Assembly (NCBI GenBank): GCA_020747015.1
Contig: JAGTJM010000144.1
Span: 1 to 25,808, forward strand
Direction of reading: 5' to 3'
Source of the DNA: Pyrenochaeta sp. MPI-SDFR-AT-0127
Lineage: Eukaryota; Ascomycota; Dothideomycetes; Pleosporales; Cucurbitariaceae
Length of the DNA: 25,808 nucleotides
Shown in pieces: positions 18,409 to 25,808 of this stretch. Every line of letters begins with the position of its first letter. Within the stretch, counting starts at the first letter, position 1. Made by a program: the position numbers and the translations under genes. A model generated the notes under the pieces. That model was given only the letters and a program-made list of their open reading frames with translations. It had not been told where the DNA came from and searched no databases.

Positions 18409-19396
18409 TTTCTCCTCAGCCACTCTGCACTTGCCATCCCTTCAGCCGGGCAACTCTCCGTTAATCGAACAACATTCAGAGCGGCGTTTCTTGGCTGCTC
18501 ACCTTGTGCACGTCTTCTCCGTACATCCTCTTCTTTTATTACTTAGCCCGCTGATCGATTCCATCTCTATGCGTCTTCTGCGGAACAGAAAAGTGGACTC
18601 TCGACAAAGGGTGGTGCAGGTCAAGCCGCATCAACGAGCAGCCCCTCGGGAATCGAGAATCCGACGATTAGAAGGAATCAAACGACAGGCCTCCAACGGA
18701 AAATGACTAACTAACCTATTCGTCATTCGGAACATTCTTTTGAGAATATCATTTCCTTTGACATGTTTTGATTAATCGCAAGCGGGCAACAAGTTGTATC
18801 ATCCACAGACCTTCAGAGTATTCTACCATCATTTACACGCACTCAACGAGTAAGACTGACGAAGTAGTTTTGGCCATACTTTGGAGGAGGATTTGAAAGC
18901 GATCAAAAAACAATCCAGCGATTTGATAATGGACACGAAAGAGGAGCTGAGGCAGTCGGTCAGAGGCTCAAGGGGCGAAGCCATCGGGGAGAACATGGCA
19001 TGTTAGCGTGGTCGCTTCCTTAGCGGGACTTTTTACTTGCCTGAGGGTATAGCATTTGAACAGAGGGTGGGTTGAAGTTTTATTGCAGTCAGAACCTCTA
19101 CAGTGCGGTAAAGATAGACTGGCCTTGATTTGTCTTGTAGCGCCTTTCCGAGGGCCAAAAATGGGTCCCAACCGTCGTCAACGCCATCTTGTTGACTCTG
19201 GACCCGAGGGGCTCTAGCGTCGCACACCAGAGGCCACAGCTATCCACATAGCACTCGAACTGCGTGTGCTGAAGTCATGCAGCTCCAGTGAAACAGGGCT
19301 CCTGGACGATCATCTTCGCTTGTTCATGACGAGCTCGACGGCAATGGGCTGGCGACTTGATCATCGGTGGAGGGTATACTTTGTCCTTAGCAAGAG
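18409..19396. other. Intergenic with weak coding-like patches
   Basis: No firm gene. On the plus strand about 18868-18997 reads TLEEDLKAIKKQSSDLIMDT then KEELRQSVRGSRGEAIGENM, a plausible helical segment, stopped by TAG and with no start codon close by. On the minus strand 19033-19227 holds DDGWDPFLALGKALQDKSRP and more, without motif. Both may be relics of genes like the neighbouring HET fragment. Composition is balanced. Confidence 0.3.
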
Positions 19397-19588
19397 TTAG
19401 CCCTCAATAGGCGTGAGAGGTGAGGGGCCTACAAGAGTATCTCGATCTGGTGGCGACCAAGGCCCGAAAACATTGTATCGGCCGTTGCGATACGCTAAGA
19501 AGTAGATGTCCGCGTCGTATTCGTGGCACAGCTTCGCCAGCTTTCCGTAGAGGAGTTTGAGAAGTCTGTCGCTGCCGCTGCGACATGC
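19397..19588 (-). pseudogene. MADS-like small gene relic, copy B
   Basis: The minus-strand frame reads SDRLLKLLYGKLAKLCHEY, then DADIYFLAYRNGRYNVFGPW and a Pro-rich tail ending PLTPIEG before TAA at 19397-19399. The order LxxKLxKLC, DAD(I/V), hydrophobic strand, RNGRYxVF fits the MADS/SRF-type core, where the usual form is KKAxELxxLCDADVxxIIF with GKLYEF. The frame opens after a TAA at 19589-19591, and an ATG (19586) lies in a different frame that reads MSQRQRQTSQ, similar to the start of copy A. The start has therefore been lost by an indel. It is more complete at its C-terminus than copy A at 13319-13504; both are on the minus strand. Confidence 0.45.
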
Positions 19589-19706
19589 TTACAGCGCTGG
19601 AGACACTGTCCTATCGCCTTGCATGGACTGCGGAATATAAGCGAACGATGAATGAGGATTATATCAACGAAGAGGCTGCACTGCCTGCAAGACGTGACTT
19701 GTAGAA

Positions 19707-19997
19707 TCAATGTTCCTCTTTAAATCCTCCGACAGAGACGCCACGCTCCCACAGCATTCCTTCATCAAGCGTTGCTGACCACCAAATCTCGCTGGCTAGT
19801 CCATGCCGCTGACCAGTAATGAGCGGCTGATTTCGCTGTAACCATTTGCAGTCTTGTCGCGTGAATGGGAGATGCAGCAATGGGGCTGCGTGATGCAAAC
19901 GGGTTTCGTCATCCCAAGTGGTTCCGATAGGAAGATGAATGGCCGCTTCTGGAGGACGAGTGATGTTGTCTGGAAGAGGAATGGTCTCGTTAAAGTT
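19707..19997 (-). pseudogene. Unidentified open stretch, probable gene fragment
   Basis: Ninety-six codons without a stop, from after TGA at 19998-20000 to TGA at 19707. The text is balanced and protein-like (for example NETIPLPDNITRPPEAAIHL, then WDDETRLHHAAPLLHLPF, then ASEIWWSATLDEGMLWERGV), but there is no ATG near its left end and no family I recognise. It may be the last exon of a longer gene or a fragment, next to MADS-like relic B. Confidence 0.35.
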
Positions 19998-20331
19998 TCA
20001 CACCTTTGAAGGACGAAAAAAGGGAAACGGAGACCCCGCAGTGATCAGTTGTTGCGGCGCGTTCGCAAGCAATACTCGAAATAGCGGAGTAAGACATGTA
20101 AGCTAAGAAAGGCCACTTTCGACGCTTGCGCGGAGCCCATTTCGCACTCCGCACTCAGCAGTCCTTACCCCCCATCCTTCATTGCACTCCTAGCCTCTCT
20201 TTGACTATGCCTATGTGGTTGCGCCCGCCCTTCGTCTCCATTTTCTCTCCTGCACACTGTCGCTTTCCCTGTTATTGCATTGCCTGTGAAGACCTTCTCG
20301 CATCATGCGCTCCATACTCATAGTAACTTAA

Positions 20332-20553
20332 GGAACATACCTCAACAAGACTGCGGGACTGTTTGCCATCAACGAGGCGGCCAACCAGCTACAGGATCCG
20401 CCGTATAGCTCTCAGCGAGAAAAGCTCCCCAACACTAGCAGCCAGCATGCGATCTTCTCGGACTTGCAGTCGGCGCTGTTATCGGTACAGCATACGGGCA
20501 ATGGCATTGCAGTTGTGCCAAGCGCAATCGCTGAAGAGTATCATCACAGTTGA
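20332..20553 (+). pseudogene. Unidentified open stretch, possible last exon
   Basis: The plus-strand frame between TAA at 20329 and TGA at 20551 reads GTYLNKTAGLFAINEAANQL, then QHAIFSDLQSALLSVQHTGN and GIAVVPSAIAEEYHHS. There is no Met at its start. The pyrimidine-rich DNA upstream (20150-20320) looks promoter-like or intronic. The family is not recognised, so I call it only as a possible exon or fragment. Confidence 0.3.
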
Positions 20554-20657
20554 CGTACCAGAAACACAGGCAGGATAGAAAACAACATCAATTAATAACA
20601 CACTGCTGCTCATTGTCAAGTTCTTTGACCTTCCATCATTTAGTACACCCTAGTGCG

Positions 20658-20780
20658 ACAGTATTGAACACTACTGTACACCAGGGCATGAGTGGGGTCG
20701 AGCGGCTTACTGGAGCTTCTTCGTATTTTGGTGGGGTTTTCACACTGGTTGCACCATATCGGCGATTCGGCAGTGTGAAA
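20658..20780. repeat. Two short inverted repeats
   Basis: ACAGTA (20658-20663) faces TACTGT (20672-20677). TTTCACACTG (20738-20747) faces CAGTGTGAAA (20771-20780), a perfect 10-bp pair with 23 bp between. These may be structures of a small DNA-transposon remnant in the spacer before the NmrA-like gene. Otherwise 20554-20922 shows no gene. Confidence 0.5.
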
Positions 20781-20922
20781 GTCCGACCTTGACTAATGTA
20801 CTGCGCCCTTCAAAGAACTTGCGTATTTGACTCGGATACAAACAATGCATCTTGCTCAGAATGATTCACTAGAAATTTCCATCTAGAGCAACGGACGAAA
20901 AATGGAGATTTACCTTAGCTGG

Positions 20923-20936
20923 AAAATAAAATATTT
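20923..20936 (+). promoter_or_regulatory. AT-rich TATA-like element upstream of the NmrA-like gene
   Basis: AAAATAAAATATTT lies about 135 nt before the ATG at 21071. A pyrimidine-rich tract, CTTTCCCCTTTAATTTCTT, lies about 40 nt before the ATG, as is usual in fungal promoters. Confidence 0.35.
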
Positions 20937-21070
20937 AAGGAGTCGTAGAAGACCAGCTAAGAGAAGTTCAGCAACATACACAGTTCAGACAAACCCAGCG
21001 AATTATCCAGTGGATTTATTACCACAAACTTTCCCCTTTAATTTCTTATACAACGAAATTCGTACAAAAC

Positions 21071-22098
21071 ATGTCCTCAATTAAGAGCGTTGTTGTTATC
21101 GGGGTGCGGTCCTTCGAAGTGCTATATTTTTCACTTTAGAAACTTACCTAAACACAGGCATCCGGAAATGTTGGAAGAGAGACCGTAAAAGCACTTCTTG
21201 ACGCCGAGTTCCAGGTTACGGCCATGACTCGAGAATCATCTGATTCGAAATTCCCAGGAAATGTCGAAATTTTCAAGACAGACTACTCTCCGGAATCTCT
21301 TAAAACGGTATTCTCGGGTAAAGACGCCGTCGTATCAACCATCGGATTTGAGGGTTATAAGAAACAGTTCGAAGTCGTCAAAGCCGCAGTAGCCGCTGGC
21401 GTCAAACGATATATCCCATCGGAGTTTGGGAACACAAGAGAGAAGAAATCGATCGATGTGTTCGAACAGATTCTTATCGACAAAGTCCAAGTTTTGGATT
21501 TAGTGAAGAAGATGGCCGCTGAAAACAAGGATTTCACCTGGTCCGCTCTGGCAACCGGTCCCTTCTTTGACCAGGTCAGTTTGGACAGAATGGCTAGAAT
21601 ATATGGTTGCTAATTACAAATCAGCATATGGTTGTTGAAAACTTTGTTGGCCGCCCTGGGGTTTTCGGCGTTTCATTAAAGAATCGCAGCGTCGAAATAT
21701 ATGACTCTGGCAGTGAGACTGTTTACAGTACCACTCTTCCTGCCATAGGTAAGGCTGTGGCCGAGGTTCTGCGCAAACCTGAAGATACGGCCAACAAGTT
21801 TCTCGCTATATACAATGTCAAGACGACTCAAAACGAGATCCTAGCTGGGCTGGAAGAGATTACTGGCGAAAAGTGGAAGGTCACCAAGACAAGCACATCA
21901 GAGGCACTTCGGCGGGGCTCGGAAGGCTTTGCACAAGGAGACGTAACGGCGTTCTTTGATATACTAGCGGCCGATATGTTGGAAGACGGTGCTGGGCGTG
22001 GAATCCTTAAAGGAAACGGTAAGTATGACAACGAACTCTTAGGAGTCTATGTGGAAGATATAAAGACCGTCCTAAATGACTTACTGGCTGCTGCTTAA
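21071..22098 (+). CDS. NmrA-like / isoflavone reductase-like NAD(P)-binding protein, three exons
   Basis: Exons are 21071-21103, 21158-21574 and 21625-22098. The introns (54 nt GTGCGG..ACACAG and 50 nt GTCAGT..GCTAAT..AATCAG) both fall in phase 0. The product has 307 residues, the usual size for this family. The first exon ends inside the dinucleotide-binding loop: VVVIG (7-11) joins ASGNVG (12-17), giving GxxGxxG for NAD(P)H. Residues 97-102 are IPSEFG, the family signature, followed by basic residues (K107, K108). ALATGPFF lies just before intron 2. The C-terminal half has the usual KNRSVEIYDSGSE and LPAIGKAVAEVLRKPEDTAN substrate-domain motifs. Members are atypical short-chain dehydrogenases: some are redox-sensing regulators, others reduce phenylpropanoid-like or secondary metabolites. 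The substrate cannot be told. The gene is intact and stands alone. Confidence 0.93.
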
Positions 22099-22279
22099 GC
22101 TGGAGAAGAGATATGATTAGAGATTGAAATAGCATCATTATAAACCATTCGCTCTATATCAATTATCCGGGAAATTAGTGTGAACTTTTATTAACGCACT
22201 TCGCAAGCTTTCCGGCCGCCCGAGCTCCCCAGCCACCCCACCGCAGCCTCGCTCGCAAGTCTACTTATTTCCTCTAGAA
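22099..22279. other. 3' region of the NmrA-like gene
   Basis: An AT-rich stretch follows the stop (TATGATTAGAGATTGAAATA and TTATAAACC), a plausible polyadenylation region, before a GC-rich patch near 22205-22255. Confidence 0.35.
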
Positions 22280-22472
22280 CTAATTCCCCTGACCCTTAGC
22301 TGAACAGCTCTGGTCCTTTGCAGCGGCTTTTGTAACAGCTTCTTCTTGGGACTTGGACAGCAGCTCATCCAGCAGCTTCCGTGATGCAGTTTATCGCTCT
22401 GTGTTGGTCTTTGAGCTGTCGCAGCGCCTCGGCATGACTCATCGAACTTTCATCCGTTTGCTGAACATCCAT
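22280..22472 (-). pseudogene. Degraded fragment resembling a fungal STAND/helo-like N-terminal domain end
   Basis: Minus-strand text from ATG 22472 reads MDVQQTDESSMSHAEALRQL then KDQHRAI. After a frame change it reads ASRKLLDELLSKSQEEAVTK, AAAKDQSC and stops at TAG 22280. The phrase RKLLDELLSKSQEEAVTKAA resembles the end of the helical N-terminal region in fungal NACHT/STAND-type or azaphilone-cluster-L-type proteins, which often precedes a GxQxG amyloid-like motif (here only KGQGN remains). The assignment is from memory. One frameshift makes it a fragment. It lies just before RIP island 4. Confidence 0.35.
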
Positions 22473-22510
22473 TAACTTAAGCCCTTCGAACCTATTTCCC
22501 AGAGTTGGGA

Positions 22511-22634
22511 TCAATCAATCAATCAACTTTTTTAGCCCTCAATTGGATTAATTAGTCCCAAAACGTTACCCTAATTAGATTGATTGATTAATTAGCTAAT
22601 TAGGACCTAATTAAATTATTAATTAATTAATTAA
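22511..22634. repeat. TCAA/TGAT/TAAT short tandem repeats at island 4 edge
   Basis: Three tetranucleotide tracts: TCAATCAATCAATCAA at 22511, TGATTGATT near 22581 and ATTAATTAATTAATTAAT near 22618. The TCAA and TTGA-type tracts are complementary, so the stretch can fold back. It marks the shift from balanced DNA to the RIPed island. Confidence 0.7.
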
Positions 22635-23065
22635 TAGTAAATTTCCTAGTTACGTAAGCTAATACTATAAATTCCTTAATTATTAGTAGTCTAATCATAG
22701 AGCTAGTATACTAAATTAAGGCTCTCTAGAGTACTCTTAGGGATAGAGGAGAGCTCTAGAGACTAATTAAATCTAGCTTTTAGCTAATATCTTATACTCT
22801 AGATTATAGAGAGTACCTAGGGTAATAGCTTAGCCTACTAAGGCTCTAGAAGATCGCTAAGCTTAGAGAACTACCTCTTATACTTATAGCTTAACGCTAG
22901 GATAGATAGGATATTAAGGGCGAGCTAGGAGAGCTTTAGGTACTTATAGTAATATATAATCTAATAGGAAATTAGATTAATAGAAAATAGATAGTTCTAA
23001 GGTAGATTTAGCTCCTTATACTTCTAGTAGGTAAATTTATTACCCTATATATCTCTATTACCTAG
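22635..23065. repeat. RIPed sequence left of the 23066 LTR, unidentified
   Basis: About 430 bp of CpA/TpG-depleted sequence with GAGAGCTCTAGAG-type words and no recognisable protein. It ends at CCTAG, immediately before the LTR start TGTTAAAAGG. It is probably part of another repeat into which the LTR element inserted. Confidence 0.5.
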
Positions 23066-23482
23066 TGTTAAAAGGTGGGGTGTCCTTAGTAGAGTAGCTA
23101 CAATATAAAGCAGCTGGTGTTACTAAGGAACCTTTCTTAGGTAAGCTTCTAGTTAGAGCAAGTAGAGATAGATAAGTAGTTGAAGTAGTTCTAAGTATTA
23201 AATAGTAGTATTCGATAATAACTTAAGGTTAATTATAATATACCATAGGGGTATATTACTCTTATCTATATATTCGGGTAGTCCTATAATTCCTATAGTG
23301 TCCTAGGAGATCCTATATAGGATCCTATAGTATCCTATAGTACTCTAGTCCCGTAACGTAGGACTTTCTAGGACTACGTGACTTCGCGGGGCACACGTTA
23401 TTATTAGCCTAAGTCCTGGCCTTATCTAATACCTGTGTCCCTTCTACTATCCTTCTTATAAGCGCCCGTAGCCCTTATTACA
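23066..23482 (+). repeat. LTR (417 bp), best-preserved copy
   Basis: It begins TGTTAAAAGGTGGGGTG and ends CCCTTATTACA, the TG..CA form of an LTR. It has the same length as the copy at 9184-9600 and matches it along the whole length; the minus-strand copy at 3390-3795 matches its first half. It is less mutated than the others, so it gives the best view of the ancestral LTR. The next sequence (GATTCATAATACTATC) may be the primer-binding site region, but no tRNA match was identified. Orientation relative to any element body is unproven. Confidence 0.75.
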
Positions 23483-23716
23483 GATTCATAATACTATCCC
23501 CCTCTTCTCCTATCTTTATATCCTTATAAGCTAATAATAAGTTCTAAGAATACCTAATATTATTACGCTACTAGTAACTATATAAACGCTATTAGTTAGC
23601 TTACTATAGTTTCTTATAAATATTGCGCGAAGAAGAATCTAGAGTATCGTATATCCTCGTTAAAGAAGGAATACGGGAATTATTATTGAAATAGGGTTGT
23701 AAAGTATAAGCTAGTT

Positions 23717-24094
23717 AACGTGCTAGTTCCTAATTTCACTAAGTTAGATAACGAGATTACGCGATTAGAGAGCTAGGAGGCTGAGGCTAATAAGGTAGAA
23801 GAGGCAGCGCTTAACGCCCTTCTAGCCGCTCGTATGAAAAAGAATCGTTTGCGAAAATAAAAGAAATTATTATAGCGTTATAGGTAATAGTAGTTATCTA
23901 GTTTAACATAGTATATAGAGGATATCGAAGCCCTAGAGGCCGTAGATGCGATAAATTAAGAAGTCTTATTACTAGAGGATAGTCTAATACCTAGTACTTT
24001 AGCGTTAGACTAGAGTACTTTTATACCTAGTGTTTTAGAAGGCGATCCTAGTTCCTTAGACGAGTCTAGGGTAGCCGTTGTAGGTATCTCTTAG
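23717..24094 (+). pseudogene. Coiled-coil transposon-associated ORF, RIPed
   Basis: A plus-strand frame ignoring stops runs from about 23717 to TAG at 24092-24094: VPNFTKLDNEITRLES, EAEANKVEEAALNALLAARM, a basic KKNRLRK stretch, SSLTxYIEDIEALEAVDAIN, then an acidic Ser/Asp-rich tail (LEGDPSSLDESRVAVVGIS). This charged coiled coil plus basic region resembles a repeat-encoded protein common in filamentous ascomycetes, often gag-like or with an upstream zinc motif; I cannot name its element. Stops are of the Gln/Trp type. It follows the LTR by 235 bp in the same orientation, so it may be the first gene of that LTR element. Confidence 0.5.
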
Positions 24095-24237
24095 TAACGC
24101 GTAGTGTTATCCTAGAAATATCCGTGTTCTAGTATTATTAGTTTTCTTCGCTAACTTCTTCTTAGGTGTTTTATTCTCTAAGTTAGGTCTAAGAATATCT
24201 TACTATAGTGTATACTTATTAGGCCCCTTTATAGTTA
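24095..24237. other. Junction between the coiled-coil ORF and the gypsy pol end
   Basis: This 143-bp strip lies between two opposite-strand transposon frames. It must contain the 3' end of the gypsy element (minus strand) or its insertion point, but no polypurine tract or LTR end could be fixed. The minus-strand word AAAGGGGCC near 24222-24230 could be part of a polypurine tract. Confidence 0.3.
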
Positions 24238-25808
24238 TTATTGGGTGGTTTTGTCTATATTATCTATTTGTCGGTATATAGTTTTCTAGTAGGCTTATAG
24301 TTTTATATTATAAGCCTATAGATTTTCTTATAGTTCCTATATATTCTCTAACTCTAGGTATCCTTTCTATTTAATAAGGTATATTATATTATATAGGTCT
24401 AGTCCTTCAATATAGTAGTTGAGTATTTATTCTACTTTGAATTTATTTTCTTCCTCTAGTTCGTAATAGAACGTTGTTTGTAGCGGTATTATAGGGTCCG
24501 CTGGTTCCAATAGTTTAACATAGAATATAGGTTTAATCTTTACATCTTTTAGTAGATTAAGTATATAATTTACTAGTCCTCTTCATTCTTTAATTAAAAA
24601 TAGTCTAACCTTAACTAGTCTAGTCCTTATTAGGTCGTTTTATTTAAAGGTTTTTTATAAGTAAATATACTTTATCCCCCTTTTTAGCTAAGGTGCTATT
24701 TTTCTTTTCTTATTAATATATTTAATTTATTAGTACTATATTTTTTCTATATTTTCCTTTATTTTCTAGTATATATCCTTTATTTCTAGACGTTCTTTAA
24801 AGCTACTTCGGCTTTAGTATTAGGAAAATTTCTTTTAAAGAGATTAGGGTATTTCCGTAGTACGTAAAATAGTGTTACGCCTATTATTCTAATTTCTTAT
24901 TATTATAAGCGATTTACGCTATAGGTAGTAACGATACCTAATTATCTTACGTGATTATAGTATATCCTTAAATACTATTTAAGCGTTCTATTTATTTATT
25001 CTTTATCTATTAGTTTCTAGGTAATAATAGTGATAACTTTCTCTTAATCCCTAGCTATGCTATAATGTTTCCTAGAATTAGATATAAATAGCTTATCTCT
25101 ATCGCTTATAATTAATTGTAGTATTCTATAGTACCTAAATATCTAATCCTTAACTATTACCGCGAGTTATTATATTATAAAGTTTTTCTAAAGGGTATAA
25201 ATTCTACTCCCTTACTAAATCTATAAACTACGTTAAGTATCTATTATACTTATATCTAGTTACTTCGTCTGCAGACTCTAGTAAGTCTATAATAAAGTCT
25301 ATTATAATATCTTCCTATAATTTATTAGGTAGCTCTATTAGTTATAATTCTCTATATAGTGCGTGTTATATACTTATTCTTCTAATAACTTATATATTCT
25401 TAATATAATTCTTAACTTTCTTTTTATATTTGGAAAGTAGTATTTCTTAGATAATTTAATAGTTCTTACTATCCCTTAGTGTCTTATATAGGGTTCGTGG
25501 TGTTATAATAATCGTTTCCTTAGTTCTAGTGGAATCTTAGGCTAATTTTATAATTATTATTCCTATAATAGTCCTAATAATCTATCCTTATTTTTTTTAG
25601 GATTACTATATAAACCTCGGTTTTCTTTCCTATTATATTATGTCTTTGGCTAAGTATATCTACTCTACCTTATCTTTCCTAGTTGTATATAATCCTGAAT
25701 TTATACTATCCTAGGAGTTTAGACTATTATACTTATCTTCTATTAAGCTATTTCTTATTATAAAGTACGTTAGGTTCTTATAGTCTATAAAGATAGTATT
25801 TTCTAAAT
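24238..25808 (-). pseudogene. Ty3/gypsy retrotransposon pol (RNase H end, integrase, chromodomain), RIPed, truncated by window edge
   Basis: Minus-strand text from the window edge reads NTIFIDYKNLTYF (end of RNase H, family form TDHKNLTYF) and LLGQYKFRIIYN, then DILSQRHNIIGKKTEVY. The integrase zinc region follows (PPELRKRLL*HHEPY with the HH pair near 25500), then YYFPNIKRKVKNYI, HALYREL, EDIIIDFIIDLLESADEVTR (catalytic core start) and KLFI near 25090. Next come an integrase C-terminal KVYLLIKNL and IFYVKLLEPADPI, then a chromodomain-like FYYELEEENKFKVE with YLIK*KGYLELENI (about 24260-24460). TAA at 24238 ends the frame. Cys codons and many Gln/Trp codons are lost to RIP. The protease/RT part would lie beyond 25808. 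Confidence 0.85.

Larger units (their letters stand above)
22500..25808. repeat. RIP-mutated AT-rich island 4
   Basis: CpA/TpG-poor, TpA-rich sequence running to the window edge. It contains an LTR (23066-23482), a coiled-coil transposon ORF (23717-24094) and a Ty3/gypsy pol on the opposite strand (24238-25808). RIP is lighter in the LTR than in the other LTR copies: TGTT, GTGG and CACACG words survive. Confidence 0.8.

Noticed and set aside
18431..18706. A 91-codon plus-strand ORF after the HET fragment
   Set aside because: Low-complexity Arg/Leu/Ser text, no motif, no splice continuity with the HET tail.
20363..20578. A 71-codon plus-strand frame rich in Arg and Ser
   Set aside because: The frame shifted from it reads as a more protein-like sequence (20332-20553). 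The Arg/Ser-rich one looks like its shadow.

Overview
The window looks like nuclear DNA of a filamentous ascomycete. Its genes carry introns of 42-63 nt with GT..AG ends and CTRAY-like branch points. Their products are typical of such fungi: an NmrA-like reductase, a MARVEL membrane protein, an RGS protein, and remnants of an arrestin-type adaptor and a HET protein. About half of the window is AT-rich sequence almost without CpA/TpG and full of TpA, with TAG/TAA stops where Gln or Trp codons would be expected. This is the signature of repeat-induced point mutation (RIP). No rRNA, tRNA or CRISPR was found.

Layout: four RIP islands (about 1-4560, 8535-10300, 14060-18130 and 22500-25808) alternate with balanced-composition segments. 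Island 1 holds two divergent transposon-type reading frames (one with a zinc-finger-like end), short repeats, a degraded LTR and a RIPed pogo-type transposase C-terminus. The segment 4570-8530 holds an un-RIPed pogo transposase tail with a zinc knuckle, an unidentified pseudogene and an apparently intact three-exon RGS gene (minus strand). Island 2 is a composite: the C-terminal part of a LINE reverse-transcriptase ORF, then a 417-bp LTR, then a RIP-mutated copy of a host arrestin-domain gene. The segment 10300-14060 holds the start of that arrestin copy, an intact three-exon MARVEL gene, short repeats and a broken MADS-like gene. Island 3 is unidentified RIPed repeat with tandem duplications. 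The segment 18130-22500 holds a HET-protein tail, a second MADS-like fragment, two unidentified open stretches, an intact NmrA-like gene and a decayed fragment resembling a STAND/helo-type N-terminal domain. Island 4 holds a second 417-bp LTR, a coiled-coil transposon ORF and a Ty3/gypsy pol on the minus strand.

Only three genes look functional: RGS (6053-6912), MARVEL (11430-12066) and NmrA-like (21071-22098). They show no operon-like organisation and no evident shared pathway. The main story is an accessory or repeat-rich region in which host gene fragments and transposons were duplicated, and RIP stopped part-way through several recognisable sequences. I found no convincing new molecular system; the most interesting items are the RIPed arrestin duplicate, the paired MADS-like relics and the mosaic RIP boundaries.
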